Assembly (NCBI GenBank): GCA_903895855.1
Contig: CAITVN010000015.1
Location: 62,001 to 126,000 of the forward strand
Origin: Oligoflexia bacterium
Lineage (GTDB): Bacteria; Bdellovibrionota; UBA1018
DNA length: 64,000 nucleotides
Reading direction: 5' to 3'
The position numbers and the translations under genes were made by a program. Below, in pieces: positions 42,990 through 55,068 of the stretch; position 1 is the first letter of the stretch, and each line of letters opens with the position of its first letter. The notes beneath the pieces were generated by a model. It saw nothing but the letters and a program-made list of their open reading frames with translations, searched no databases and was not told where the DNA came from.

Positions 42990-43583
42990 TTAAGTCACTG
43001 GCTTGTTTGGGCGATTGAACTCATTCATGGCACGAGTCATCTGCCCTGCCATAACAAATTCAGAGGCTTTGGCCACTTTTTTTAGCAAATCTTCAAGTAA
43101 TTTGAGTTCTTCATCAGAAAAGGCCTGTAGAACATAATCGGCCGGTGACATCGGCGAGCCGATTCGTCGGGGGTGCCCGATGCCCAGTCGAATGCGATGG
43201 TAATTTAGGTTCTCACTGCCCAGGCATTCGTCGATCGATTTGAGGCCGTTGTGACCGCCAGAACCGCCTCCTGTTTTCAGTCGCAGTTGAAAAAGATCGA
43301 GGTCAAGGTCGTCGTGTATGACAATCAGGTCGTCGGGGGCGCATTTGTGAAATTTGAACAGTGGAGCCACCGATCGCCCCGAAAGGTTCATGAACGTGAG
43401 GGGCTTGAGTAGGTAGACCTTTTCACTTCCTACTTTGGTTTCATAGATTTCGCCTTGATCGCGCAATAGCGGGCCACGAGCTCCCCACAGATCGACCAAA
43501 GCGTCGACGGCAAGAAATCCGATATTGTGCCGGGTGGTTTCGTATTTAGGACCTGGGTTACCTAGGCCAACAATGATTTTCAC
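42990..43583 (-). CDS. pth: Peptidyl-tRNA hydrolase
   Basis: 197 residues. Active-site region GLGNPGPKYETTRHNIGF with the conserved Asn and His, LLKPLTFMNLSGRSV, VIHDDLDLDL and GGGSGGHNGLKSI. Releases tRNA from peptidyl-tRNA dropped by ribosomes. Between prs and ychF in one strand run, about 40 nt from prs. Confidence 0.97.
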   Translation of the reverse strand: MKIIVGLGNPGPKYETTRHNIGFLAVDALVDLWGARGPLLRDQGEIYETKVGSEKVYLLKPLTFMNLSGRSVAPLFKFHKCAPDDLIVIHDDLDLDLFQLRLKTGGGSGGHNGLKSIDECLGSENLNYHRIRLGIGHPRRIGSPMSPADYVLQAFSDEELKLLEDLLKKVAKASEFVMAGQMTRAMNEFNRPNKPVT

Positions 43584-43624
43584 CGCAAAAATTTGCCCTC
43601 GCTTTTTGAATGATTCGAAATTTC

Positions 43625-44575
43625 TTAGAAAAATAAACTACTGACAGAGTCGTAGTTGTGAATGCGAAAAATGGCTTCAGCGAGTAGGTTAGAAACCGAA
43701 ACCTGAATAATTTTTTCACAAGTCAGTGCACTGGCGCTGAGTGGTATCGTATCGGTGACAATGACTTTTTCAATTCGCGAGTTCGAGATTCTTTCGATGG
43801 CGGGGCCGCTTAGAACCCCGTGGGATGCGGCGGCGTAAACTCGCGTGGCGCCTTTCTCGAGAACGGCATTGGCCGCTTCGGTCAACGTGCCTGCGGTATC
43901 AATCATGTCGTCGACGATGACTGCCATCTTGCCTTGAACATCTCCAACGATATTCATCGCTTTGGCGACATTCGGCCCGGTTCGGCGCTTATCGATCATC
44001 GCGACCGATGCGTGTAATTTCTTCGCGTAGGCTCTTGCTCGCTCAACACCACCGGCATCGGGACTCACAAAGACGAGATCTTTTTCGTGAGCGAGGTCTT
44101 TGCCTAAGAAGTCGAGTATCACAGGTGAACCGAATAAGTTATCAAAGGGGATATTAAAAAATCCTTGAATTTGGCCGGCGTGAAGGTCCATTGAAACGAC
44201 TCGGGTGGCTCCAGCGCTGGTGAGTAGATCGGCAACCAATTTCGCGCTGATCGGAGTGCGCGGCGCAACTTTGCGGTCTTGTCTCGCATAGCCATAATAC
44301 GGAATGACCGCAGTGATGTCTTTTGCACTCGCTCTTTTGAGCGCGTCAATCATGATGAGGAGTTCCATCAAAGTGTCGTTAACGGGATTGCTGGTGCTTT
44401 GAATGACGTAAACGTCGCGGCCCCGAACATTTTCGCGAATTTCGACGAAGATCTCACCATCGCTAAAACGACGCAGTTCGGCATGTCCTAAAGGTTTACC
44501 CAATTTATCACAGATTTTCTGGGCTAAGGGACGGCTGGCATTTCCTGATAAGATGACCCAATCACGCACTCTCAT
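43625..44575 (-). CDS. prs: Ribose-phosphate pyrophosphokinase
   Basis: 316 residues. [18 protein letters not shown] at the N-terminus, [12 protein letters not shown], flexible catalytic loop [22 protein letters not shown]-binding loop [13 protein letters not shown]. Makes PRPP from ribose-5-phosphate and ATP for nucleotide, His and Trp synthesis. Full length, all motifs present. Confidence 0.97.
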   Translation of the reverse strand: MRVRDWVILSGNASRPLAQKICDKLGKPLGHAELRRFSDGEIFVEIRENVRGRDVYVIQSTSNPVNDTLMELLIMIDALKRASAKDITAVIPYYGYARQDRKVAPRTPISAKLVADLLTSAGATRVVSMDLHAGQIQGFFNIPFDNLFGSPVILDFLGKDLAHEKDLVFVSPDAGGVERARAYAKKLHASVAMIDKRRTGPNVAKAMNIVGDVQGKMAVIVDDMIDTAGTLTEAANAVLEKGATRVYAAASHGVLSGPAIERISNSRIEKVIVTDTIPLSASALTCEKIIQVSVSNLLAEAIFRIHNYDSVSSLFF

Positions 44576-44618
44576 ATTGAGAAAATGGCTAACACGGCGT
44601 CATCATTAAATCTATTTC

Positions 44619-44963
44619 TTACTTCCCCTTTTTTTGGGGGGCGGTTTTGCCCTTCTGGTCGGGCTTTTCGGGCTCGACATTTCTGATTGGGTGAATGGCA
44701 TTGACTGGACAAACCACCATACACAGAGTGCTACCGTCGCACGAGTCGGTATCGATGACGAAATGGTTGCGCCCAAAAAAAATTGCTTGAGTAGGGCAAA
44801 CATCTCTGCACACTCCGCATAAATTGCAGGCGTGTGAAATCGCATATTTGACCACTGCGGGTTCTTGATTTTTGGCCTGGTCTTTTTTGGGTCCGTCGTG
44901 GCCAGAAGAGTGTGCTGCCGAGTGCCCTGCCGAATGCCCTGCCGGGTGTTGTGCTGCTGTCAT
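44619..44963 (-). CDS. Ferredoxin with two [4Fe-4S] motifs and His-rich N-terminus
   Basis: 114 residues. A His-rich repeat at residues 6-24 (GHSAGHSAAHSSGHD) precedes a bacterial ferredoxin domain: CNLCGVCRDVCP, then a second set CDGSTLCMVVCP. One cluster set has altered spacing (CxxxxxCxxxC), so one [3Fe-4S] or variant cluster is possible. The His tail may bind metal. Six nt separate it from the HDOD-like gene upstream. Confidence 0.88.
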   Translation of the reverse strand: MTAAQHPAGHSAGHSAAHSSGHDGPKKDQAKNQEPAVVKYAISHACNLCGVCRDVCPTQAIFFGRNHFVIDTDSCDGSTLCMVVCPVNAIHPIRNVEPEKPDQKGKTAPQKKGK

Positions 44964-44969
44964 CGAGCT

Positions 44970-46037
44970 CTACCCTTCTTTGAAGGCTTGAATCGCAAAC
45001 CCGGCGATTTGTTTAACGGTCGTTTCTGATAACTTAAGGTCTTTCACGAGAGCCGCTATCGGCTTACTGAATTCAAACGTTTTGATGTCTTCTATACGAC
45101 TCAGGCGATTCGATAGGTGAATGAGCGCAGATAAGTCGTAGAGGTCATGATCGATCGACTTAAGAAGTGACGGGTTGAGATAGTAATTGAGGGCTTTCTC
45201 GATCGGTGCAAAGAAACGAAAAGAAGTGGCGTAGAGCGCGGCAAGTTCGGCGTGGGTCCACTCAAAGTGTTTAGGTTCGCGAATCAAGAAAGCCAACTCG
45301 GCTTCGTCACCGAGTTTTTCATTCGCCACTTCAAACTTAAACCAAGATTTTGCCTCGAGATCTTTGGGATACAGAATGTACTGAATCACGCGACCAGACC
45401 AGCTGAGTAAAGTACCGGCAAAAACCTGTGAGTCGTACTTGGTGGTCTCAGCGATAGAGCCCAGTTGGTAGGCAATTAAGGCGGCTTTCAGTGCTCGTTT
45501 GAAGGTCTGATCGACGTAAACTTTAATGTCTCCGGTTGCCTTATTCGCAATGGCCAAAGCTCGTAACCAGTCGAAGTGAAGGCCGGCTAGATAGGCTTGA
45601 TCTGACAACGCCAGTTTGTGCTTTTCACAAAATTCCTCAACCAATAAGGCACATTTGATTTGTTCGCGAGGAGTTACCAGAAAGCGGTCGGCCTTTTTTA
45701 TTGGGATTCCCAATTTACTGATGCGCTGCACCCTGATGCAAAATAGACTGTTGCGAATCGCTGCGCGTCCCAGCAAACCCAGGGTCTTTTCTAGCAAAAG
45801 ATCATGCCGATGTGGCTCAATGCTGTCGTCGGCCATCCACCGATTGATGCGTTCTTGAAGAATATCAACTTTGAGAATGAGATCGCCGTAGAGCGGATTC
45901 TTCATCAGTGGCTTCAAGAGGTCTTGTGCGCGATTTTCGTTCGAACTCAGTATGTCAATAACCTGACTGAGGGTGTCGCCTGGTGCTGAAGGAATGCAGA
46001 AGTTAGTGATGAATCCATCGATTCCTGATTGAGACAT
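44970..46037 (-). CDS. HDOD-like signalling protein
   Basis: 355 residues, all alpha-helical. The middle (AYLAGLHFDWLRALAIANKA then AALIAYQLGSIAETTKYDSQ, LLSWSGRVIQYILYP) resembles HDOD/HD-related output domains in which the metal-binding HD pair is lost. HDOD proteins relay signals in chemotaxis or second-messenger networks. Assignment is tentative. It is divergent from the CBS-protein gene, 27 nt away. Confidence 0.62.
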   Translation of the reverse strand: MSQSGIDGFITNFCIPSAPGDTLSQVIDILSSNENRAQDLLKPLMKNPLYGDLILKVDILQERINRWMADDSIEPHRHDLLLEKTLGLLGRAAIRNSLFCIRVQRISKLGIPIKKADRFLVTPREQIKCALLVEEFCEKHKLALSDQAYLAGLHFDWLRALAIANKATGDIKVYVDQTFKRALKAALIAYQLGSIAETTKYDSQVFAGTLLSWSGRVIQYILYPKDLEAKSWFKFEVANEKLGDEAELAFLIREPKHFEWTHAELAALYATSFRFFAPIEKALNYYLNPSLLKSIDHDLYDLSALIHLSNRLSRIEDIKTFEFSKPIAALVKDLKLSETTVKQIAGFAIQAFKEG

Positions 46038-46058
46038 TCTATATTTTTAGTGTAAACT
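46029..46058 (+). promoter_or_regulatory. Promoter of the CBS-domain gene (leaderless type)
   Basis: TTGAGA (46029-46034), 18-nt spacer, TAAACT (46053-46058), 6 nt to ATG 46065; no Shine-Dalgarno. Confidence 0.5.
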
Positions 46059-46064
46059 AACCTC

Positions 46065-46466
46065 ATGGAAACACAAGCATCAGAAATCATGTCAAATGAA
46101 GTATTAACCTGCACTGCTTTGACCACTCTCGAAGAAGCGCTAAAAATCATGATCAACAATCGCATCACCGGTATGCCAGTTGTTGATGGTGAGGGAAAAT
46201 TAGTTGGAATCGTCTCTGAGTCTGATCTCATTAAATTATTTGGGGTTATGAAAGATCCTGACCAGGCATTTTTTCAACAGCCCATTATGTACTCGACTGA
46301 TTTTCACACAATTTCTGCAAATACCCCACTGACTGAGATCATTAATGTTTTCATCAAGACTCGAACAAGGCGATTACCCGTGATTGACGAGAATCGAAGA
46401 CTCATCGGTATTGTGAGTAAACGAGATTTGATGAAATTATTTTATTATCGATCGAGGCTTATCTGA
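46065..46466 (+). CDS. Two-CBS-domain protein
   Basis: 133 residues: two CBS motifs (about 8-60 and 75-130) with ITGMPVVDGEGKLVGIVSES and TRRLPVIDENRRLIGIVSKR. CBS pairs bind adenine nucleotides and act as energy or ligand sensors. No fused enzyme; a regulatory subunit. The next gene may overlap its stop. Confidence 0.9.
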   Translation: METQASEIMSNEVLTCTALTTLEEALKIMINNRITGMPVVDGEGKLVGIVSESDLIKLFGVMKDPDQAFFQQPIMYSTDFHTISANTPLTEIINVFIKTRTRRLPVIDENRRLIGIVSKRDLMKLFYYRSRLI

Positions 46467-47314
46467 AACTAAAAATTCGTCTTGAAAAAGAGTTTCCGGT
46501 GCTACAACTGCTAGAGGCAATAACGGCTGCTGATGTGGCCACCCTCAAGGCGGGGGTCGCAAATCTGCTGAAAAACGGCAAAAATCGAATCATCATAGAA
46601 CTCACCGATCAAGCAGACATTCCTAATGAGTTCATAAAAGAACTGGCTGCACTCGATTTGATTTCTCGCGAACTGGCAGGACGCATTGTCTTAGTGAATT
46701 TGAGTGCTCCAGTGGCATCAAAGGTGGCAAATTTTTCGAATCCGCCACAATTGGTCGCTCTTAAGACGGCTGCTGATGCGGTAGAAGTATTTAAAAAATT
46801 GGCGGCAGCAAAAGCGGCGGCTCCAGCAATAGCGGCGGCGGCGGCAGCGCCCGCGAAACCAGCGGCACCAGCAGCGGCAGCGCCAGCACCCGCGAAACCA
46901 GCGGCACCAGCAGCGGCGGCGGCGGCAGCGCCAGCAAAACCAGGCGCTCCAGCAACAGCAGCAAAACCGGGTGCTCCAGCAAAGCCCGGAGCTAGCGATA
47001 AGATGGTAGTGGGTTCAGGGGGGGCTAAACCAGGAAAACAGCCGCCTGCACCGGTGGCACCTCCAGTTGAAGAGCCTCCTCAGTCTGAAGAAGAGATGAC
47101 TCAGAGTCGTGAACGCTTTCGAATGCGTGAAATCAATGAACTGGGTCCGCTTAGACAACGAATTACGCTACTTGAAGATGAAAATACTCAGCTTCGAACG
47201 ACCCTGAAGACCATGATGCTTGAACGTCGGATTCCTGTAGACGAGGCTGGGTTCACTACAAAAATTGCAGAACTCGAAAAGCGAGTCGAATCACTACTTG
47301 AAAAAATTGGTTAG
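46463..47314 (+). CDS. STAS-like domain protein with Ala/Pro/Lys linker and coiled coil
   Basis: N-terminal STAS-like fold (about 1-100: VLQLLEAITAADVATLKAG, KNRIIIELTD), then a 75-residue Ala/Pro/Lys repeat (PAKPAAPAAAA units, GC-rich tandem DNA) and a C-terminal helix-rich coiled coil (about 210-280). The usual starts leave part of the first STAS strand untranslated (GTG 46499); a CTG at 46463 with GAGG 5 nt before it would restore it and overlap the CBS stop (CTGA). Role unknown; partner-binding scaffold inferred. Confidence 0.7.
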   Translation: MKLKIRLEKEFPVLQLLEAITAADVATLKAGVANLLKNGKNRIIIELTDQADIPNEFIKELAALDLISRELAGRIVLVNLSAPVASKVANFSNPPQLVALKTAADAVEVFKKLAAAKAAAPAIAAAAAAPAKPAAPAAAAPAPAKPAAPAAAAAAAPAKPGAPATAAKPGAPAKPGASDKMVVGSGGAKPGKQPPAPVAPPVEEPPQSEEEMTQSRERFRMREINELGPLRQRITLLEDENTQLRTTLKTMMLERRIPVDEAGFTTKIAELEKRVESLLEKIG

Positions 47315-47328
47315 GTCTCTTATCTAAT

Positions 47329-47353
47329 ACACCCTTAACGGTGTGCTATTTTT
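47329..47353. terminator. Weak bidirectional terminator between convergent genes
   Basis: ACACC (47329-47333) pairs with GGTGT (47340-47344), followed by a short T-run at 47349-47353. Stem only 5 bp. Confidence 0.35.
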
Positions 47354-47849
47354 GGTAAACCATTTTGCAGCCGAGTTTTGCCAATGCCCGGGGGTTGCCA
47401 CCGAAGGCTGCAGTAATGAGCTCTTCATCTGCTTTATTGACGACGCTGTCTGCGTTTAGGTCGAGATCCTTGGCGCGCGCCCCCCACTTTTCGAGAGCAG
47501 GCACCTGGCCAGCGACAACACCAGCCACTGCCATGATATCAAATCCATTGATTCGTCCGTCGCCGGTAATATCGCCGCGATCGCACTGCTGCTTAAAGTC
47601 ACCTAGAGGCTTGCAAACCCTACGACCGTCGGTGGTCTTCAGAGCTTCGACCTCACGATAACCCTCATTGCAGTAGCAGATCGCTTCACGTTCGGAAGAT
47701 CTGGTTCCTTCTGCACAGTTCCAGTCACAGTTAGTGCCGTTGACGATCTTGTAAGGGGCTTGGCACGGGTCAGAAAAACCTTGATGGGCTTGAATTCCAA
47801 ACAGAATCACGACGGCGAGGGCAAAATTTCTCAAAAATTTGATTGTCAT
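47346..47849 (-). CDS. Secreted dockerin-type I protein
   Basis: 167 residues with signal peptide (ending GIQAHQG). A Cys-rich middle (CYCNEGYREVE) resembles an EGF-like fold. The C-terminal part has two dockerin Ca2+ loops, DITGDGRINGFDIMAV and DLNADSVVNKADEELI, separated by about 30 residues. Dockerins attach to cohesins; no cohesin partner is in the window, so it may act in cell-surface structures. Confidence 0.82.
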   Translation of the reverse strand: MTIKFLRNFALAVVILFGIQAHQGFSDPCQAPYKIVNGTNCDWNCAEGTRSSEREAICYCNEGYREVEALKTTDGRRVCKPLGDFKQQCDRGDITGDGRINGFDIMAVAGVVAGQVPALEKWGARAKDLDLNADSVVNKADEELITAAFGGNPRALAKLGCKMVYQK

Positions 47850-47924
47850 CGAATTATTTTACAATAACTCAATTGAATAAAACCAACAAATTCGAGAAAA
47901 ACTTCTGGGGTCTCCGATGCGCCG

Positions 47925-50639
<2,715 letters not shown>

Positions 50640-51803
50640 TCAATTTCTCAGTATCGGAGATTTTGGCAGCGCGGCCGGCCTTCTCTCGGCTTCGATCCAT
50701 TTGCCTTTTTCAGCCTCGAGTTGCATTGACTTAGAATTCCAGAGACCGTTCGGAACGAGTCTGTGAAATTCTTCGAATGCCGTAAATGCACGCTCATACT
50801 CTCGTGATCGTAGGTAGGTTTCAGCAGCGATAAAGTATTGCGATGCCTTAGTTCTTTCTAGTTCAGAAAAGCTGCCCAATGGATGCTCTGATATGAGCTT
50901 CTTGGCTGCGGTTTGGGTCTCAGAGGGCATGTTGATAAAAAGTGCGGCTTCGCCAAGACTGGTGCTTTCGGCCGGAATTTTTCCATCTATCCATTTTTGG
51001 CATTTTGCCAGAGGCAGTCTGTTGATGTCGGCAGTGCATGCGCAAGATTTGGCAAACTGATTGGTGTGAAACCTGGCTTCTGGATTGCCGCTTCCGAGTG
51101 AAAGCACTTCGCCGGCGATTGAGCCCACTGAGAAAACCGCAAGGGCAATGGGTAATTTTAGTAGGCTGCGTTTACGAATTTTTTGTCCGATACCAAATTG
51201 AACAGAAGCCGCAAGAACGGCCGCAATGAAGAATGGAACGACCATTCTTAGAAAGATGCCTGATTGAGCAAAAGGCAAGAACACCGCGGTGCAAGTATCA
51301 GTGAGAGCCGAGTTGAAAATCAATTGAAGAAATTGATAGAGTCCCACGCTCGCGACAGTGACGAAGACTGCACTTGTCGACAATCCCCAGTTCTTAGGTC
51401 TGAGAAATCCGTGCAACCACTCTTTGAACTGGCGACTTTCTTTACTCTCAATTCGAATTTTTTTTGAAATGCCATCGCCTTTCGCTGATTGAGCCGCGGC
51501 CGGAGCCGCCTCATCCATGAGCTGAAATTTCTGCATTCCAAACTCGACAATTCCACCTGAATTCACGAGAAGCGGGGTTTTCGCTTCAATGAACTTTCCA
51601 TCAATCGAGGTCTTGTTGGTTGAGCCTAGGTCTTCGATCCATAATTTACCGTTCTTGATGTTGATGCGGAAGTGAGTGCGGCTCATGCGATCATCATCTG
51701 GAAATGTCTCGTTTCCGTGTGATCGACCAAACGTCATGCCGTCATAAAGCGTGATCGATCGTTTCGCATTGAGGTCCCAGAAAATTAAAGTAGAGTGTGA
51801 CAT
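50640..51803 (-). CDS. FHA-domain membrane protein
   Basis: 387 residues. FHA domain at 1-95: TFGRSHGNETF, DRMSRTHF, and GSTNKTSIDG, the phosphothreonine-binding loop set. A linker, then about three membrane helices (145-230), then a periplasmic or cytoplasmic tail with helical repeats. FHA domains read Ser/Thr phosphorylation; no kinase is next to it. Cargo unknown. Confidence 0.83.
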   Translation of the reverse strand: MSHSTLIFWDLNAKRSITLYDGMTFGRSHGNETFPDDDRMSRTHFRINIKNGKLWIEDLGSTNKTSIDGKFIEAKTPLLVNSGGIVEFGMQKFQLMDEAAPAAAQSAKGDGISKKIRIESKESRQFKEWLHGFLRPKNWGLSTSAVFVTVASVGLYQFLQLIFNSALTDTCTAVFLPFAQSGIFLRMVVPFFIAAVLAASVQFGIGQKIRKRSLLKLPIALAVFSVGSIAGEVLSLGSGNPEARFHTNQFAKSCACTADINRLPLAKCQKWIDGKIPAESTSLGEAALFINMPSETQTAAKKLISEHPLGSFSELERTKASQYFIAAETYLRSREYERAFTAFEEFHRLVPNGLWNSKSMQLEAEKGKWIEAERRPAALPKSPILRN

Positions 51804-51877
51804 AGTGAGTAAGCTAGCTCCGTCACTTTATTTTCGGCAGTTTTTAACGGTATCTTCAGGCACTTAACAATTTAACG

Positions 51878-52165
51878 TCACGCGGCTTTAGCTTGGATAG
51901 AGTCTCTGATGACTTTTTCGATGACTCTCTTACTTTCAAGGTCAAGATTCTTCAATCGTATTCGCTGTCTAAAACGATTTTCGCCCATTTCAATGATGGT
52001 GGTTCCGATCAGTTCTTTGGCAAAGACGTAATTCAATGATGACACACCTTGAAAATCGAGCAGAACCAGTTGGTTGGTTCCTTCAAACTCACGCCTGAGT
52101 TCTTGAGCGAGGAGCCTTGAAATTTTTTGGTTTCTCATTTTTGATTGAACTAAGATTACTTTCAC
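51878..52165 (-). CDS. STAS-like DUF4325 protein
   Basis: 95 residues. LVLLDFQGVSSLNYVFAKEL then LIGTTIIEMG resembles the DUF4325 STAS-like fold (helix and strand pattern of anti-sigma antagonists). Downstream of the HD-GYP gene on the same strand, about 50 nt. A small signalling adapter is likely. Confidence 0.7.
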   Translation of the reverse strand: MKVILVQSKMRNQKISRLLAQELRREFEGTNQLVLLDFQGVSSLNYVFAKELIGTTIIEMGENRFRQRIRLKNLDLESKRVIEKVIRDSIQAKAA

Positions 52166-52216
52166 AGAATATCAATCGGCACTTGCGGCTGAGTGTTGAG
52201 AAAAATATTTTTTCAC

Positions 52217-53557
52217 TTACCCATCAAGTTGCTTGCGATTGCTTCTAAATGCTGTCGCTATTTTCTTGAAATGTCCGTCGGTGTATTTTTGTTCCATACT
52301 ATCAATGAATTCTGAAACCCGGAACTCAGGACTCTTGAATACCTGATCAACAAAATCATGTGCGATAATAAATAAACTGGCGAGCGGCGAGATGTGCGAA
52401 GCAGTGACTCCGCGCGGAAAGCCTCTACCGTCAGAAGTTTCGTGGTGTTGTAAGATCACCTGGTCAACGTCGGGCGGAATTTCAGTGAAGTTTTTGACAA
52501 TTTCTGAACCGAGAAAGGGGTGATTTTTGTAAGTACTCAATTCGGCATCAGTAAACAGTTCTGTCTTTGCGGCAAATTCTTCAGGGGTTGAAATTTGGGC
52601 GAGTAATTGATTGGTTAAGACGATGTCGTGAAAAAGTGCCGCGAAAGTTAGCTTTTGAAAAGTGGTATCTGAGGGCCAATTCATGATTGCGGCAAACGCG
52701 CACGAGACTTGCGCTAGGTAAATGCTATGCGAGCTGATGTATTTTCCCTTGTCTCGGTTTAAAGCCGAAAGAAACTGGCTTAGGCGCGGAGCATTTCCAA
52801 TTGAACGCATGGTGAGGGCCACGCCTTGTTTTGCAACCAATTCAACATCAGGCGTGTAACCCATGACCGTGCCGAGATCTTGAATAGCCTCGTGAATGGC
52901 GCCGGCCCATTCGGTTGCACTCTTGGTAGTCATGGTACCGGCTTGTTGCGTTAATTTCATGAGGTCGGTTTTGAATTTTGTGAGAAATTCGCCTGACTCA
53001 GATGTTTTTAAGTAAAGGTATTCAATTTTTTTCTTCTCTAGAAAATGATCGAGATCGGTTTTGTCGAAAGTGTCACCTTGTTTAAACATCTTCACAAATT
53101 TAATGCTCGATAGGCGAATATAGATATCAGACTTTAATGGGCACACCCGAGTGAGTAGGGTTGTCTTGATTCGACAGTATTCTGGAGTGGCTGAGCTACA
53201 AATAATGCGCCCACTCTTGATGCCGGCTTTGATTGAACTCTCGAGGTCTGAAACCAAGTTTTCGACCTTGATTGATCCAATGACTATATCGGGGTAGGCC
53301 TTCAGGTTTGAACTGGTTTTGTCTTTAATTACTAACGCAGGAACCTGGCTTCCGGTTGAGAGCAAGAACTTGAGAACCTTTGAGTTAGACTCATTGTCTT
53401 CGCAGATCAAAAGATCGATTTCTTGGTCGCTGAGAAAATGATCAATGGCCTCTTGTGATGTGTGCATCGCCAGAGCCTGAAAACCAAAAATAGACTCTAG
53501 GCTAAAAGACAGTCGATCCGTCACGTCAGCATTCGCATGAATCAAAATAACTCGCAT
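52217..53557 (-). CDS. HD-GYP-domain phosphodiesterase-like response protein
   Basis: 446 residues. N-terminal part (1-115) resembles a receiver domain without the usual Asp/Lys set (IHANADVTDRLSFSLESIFG). HD-GYP domain at about 270-425: HSIYLAQ, LFHDIVLTN, GSEIVKNF, HHETSDGRGFPRG. The canonical GYP triplet is GFP, but the HD dyad and the HHE residues are kept, so c-di-GMP hydrolysis is plausible. No adjacent GGDEF gene. Confidence 0.82.
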   Translation of the reverse strand: MRVILIHANADVTDRLSFSLESIFGFQALAMHTSQEAIDHFLSDQEIDLLICEDNESNSKVLKFLLSTGSQVPALVIKDKTSSNLKAYPDIVIGSIKVENLVSDLESSIKAGIKSGRIICSSATPEYCRIKTTLLTRVCPLKSDIYIRLSSIKFVKMFKQGDTFDKTDLDHFLEKKKIEYLYLKTSESGEFLTKFKTDLMKLTQQAGTMTTKSATEWAGAIHEAIQDLGTVMGYTPDVELVAKQGVALTMRSIGNAPRLSQFLSALNRDKGKYISSHSIYLAQVSCAFAAIMNWPSDTTFQKLTFAALFHDIVLTNQLLAQISTPEEFAAKTELFTDAELSTYKNHPFLGSEIVKNFTEIPPDVDQVILQHHETSDGRGFPRGVTASHISPLASLFIIAHDFVDQVFKSPEFRVSEFIDSMEQKYTDGHFKKIATAFRSNRKQLDG

Positions 53558-53636
53558 TTGGGATATATCTTCTCACTTGTTTGGGTTTCGGGCAAGAAAC
53601 CTTCGCATGAAAATACAGGTCGGTAGAAATTACCCC

Positions 53637-53666
53637 TTGGAGGATTCCAAAAAATTCCGCTATAGT
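53637..53666 (+). promoter_or_regulatory. Sigma-70-type promoter of gltA
   Basis: TTGGAG (53637-53642), 18-nt spacer, TATAGT (53661-53666), 20 nt before ATG 53687 with GAGGA upstream of the start. Confidence 0.6.
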
Positions 53667-53686
53667 CTTTGCAAAGAGGAATCACA

Positions 53687-54985
53687 ATGGCAGACACAAA
53701 AAAGACCGTACAACTATCGATTGATGGAAAAAATTACGATTACCCCGTTATTGAGGGATCAGAAAAAGAACAGGCCTTCGACATAGGCAATTTGAGAGCC
53801 CAGACCGGTTATATCACTATGGATAACGGGTTTGCGAACACGTCAACTTGTACCAGTGCGATCACATTCTTAGATGGTGATAAAGGCATTCTCAGGTATC
53901 GCGGGTATCCTATTGAGCAACTGGCTGAAAAATCGAGTTTTCTCGAAGTGGCCTACCTACTGATCTATGGTAACCTCCCAACCGTAGCTGAGTTGACCAC
54001 CTTTACCAAAGAAATCACCAAACATACGCTTTTGCGCGAAGATTTGGTTAAACTCTATGATGGATTTCCGAGAGACGCCCACCCGATGGCTGTTCTGGCT
54101 TCGGTGGTTTCAGCGATGTCAACTTTCTACCAAGATTCGCTTAATCCGAAAGATCCGGCTCAGGTTCAAGAAAGCATCATTCGCTTGATGGCGAAGCTTC
54201 CGACGATTGCAGCATTTGCCTATAAAACTTCGATTGGGCAGCCAAGAATTTACCCTCGCAATGACCTTGAATACTGCTCGAACTTCATGAATATGATGTT
54301 TGCGGTTCCTTCAGAGCCATTTCAGGTTCGTCCAGAGATCGCAGAAGTCATGAATCTGCTTTTGATTCTTCATGCTGACCATGAGCAAAACTGCAGTACT
54401 TCAACCGTGAGAATGATTGGTAGTAGTGCGGCCAATTTATTCGCATCGATTGCTGGCGGCGTTTGTGCTCTTTGGGGCCCACTTCATGGTGGAGCGAATC
54501 AAGAAGTGATGGAAATGCTTCAAACCATTCACAATGACGGCGGCGACGTTGATAAATACGTGAAGCTCGCTAAAGACAAGAACTCAACTTTCCGTTTGAT
54601 GGGCTTTGGTCATCGAGTTTACAAGAACTTTGATCCAAGGGCTGCGATCATTAAGAAAGCTTGCGATAAGGTCTTGACCACTTTGAACGTGAAAACTCCT
54701 TTATTAGACATTGCAAAACGTCTCGAAGATGCGGCCCTCAAAGATCCGTACTTCATTGAGCGTAAACTCTATCCGAATGTTGATTTTTACAGCGGCATCA
54801 TCTACAGCGCGTTAAACATTCCAGTGAACATGTTCACCGTGATGTTTGCTTTGGGTCGCTTGCCAGGCTGGATTTCACACTGGAAAGAAATGAACGATTC
54901 AGGAACTGCAAAAATCGGACGTCCTCGTCAGATTTACACAGGTCCGACAGCGAGAGACTACACTCCGCTTCAAGCGAGAAAGTAA
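53687..54985 (+). CDS. gltA: Citrate synthase
   Basis: 432 residues from ATG 53687 (GAGGA 7 nt before). Type II layout: GYITMDNGFANTSTCTSAI near the start; catalytic His in LHGGANQEV and GFGHRVYKNFDPRA; catalytic Asp in NVDFYSGII. Condenses acetyl-CoA and oxaloacetate, first step of the TCA cycle. Own promoter and terminator; monocistronic. Confidence 0.96.
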   Translation: MADTKKTVQLSIDGKNYDYPVIEGSEKEQAFDIGNLRAQTGYITMDNGFANTSTCTSAITFLDGDKGILRYRGYPIEQLAEKSSFLEVAYLLIYGNLPTVAELTTFTKEITKHTLLREDLVKLYDGFPRDAHPMAVLASVVSAMSTFYQDSLNPKDPAQVQESIIRLMAKLPTIAAFAYKTSIGQPRIYPRNDLEYCSNFMNMMFAVPSEPFQVRPEIAEVMNLLLILHADHEQNCSTSTVRMIGSSAANLFASIAGGVCALWGPLHGGANQEVMEMLQTIHNDGGDVDKYVKLAKDKNSTFRLMGFGHRVYKNFDPRAAIIKKACDKVLTTLNVKTPLLDIAKRLEDAALKDPYFIERKLYPNVDFYSGIIYSALNIPVNMFTVMFALGRLPGWISHWKEMNDSGTAKIGRPRQIYTGPTARDYTPLQARK

Positions 54986-55015
54986 GGTCTTTCGTTCGAG
55001 TTAAGTCAGATTGAG

Positions 55016-55051
55016 GGCGCCTAAGTCGATGAGATTTAGGCGCCTTTTTTT
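55016..55051 (+). terminator. Intrinsic terminator of gltA
   Basis: GGCGCCTAA and TTAGGCGCC (55016-55024, 55036-55044) form a strong 9-bp stem followed by seven T (55045-55051). It also faces the convergent ATPase gene. Confidence 0.9.
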
Positions 55052-55068
55052 GTGTGTTGAGGCCAGAT

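Noticed and set aside
46791-46982. Leu/Pro-rich ORF on the minus strand
   Set aside because: It is the reverse reading of the Ala/Pro/Lys tandem repeat of the STAS-like gene.
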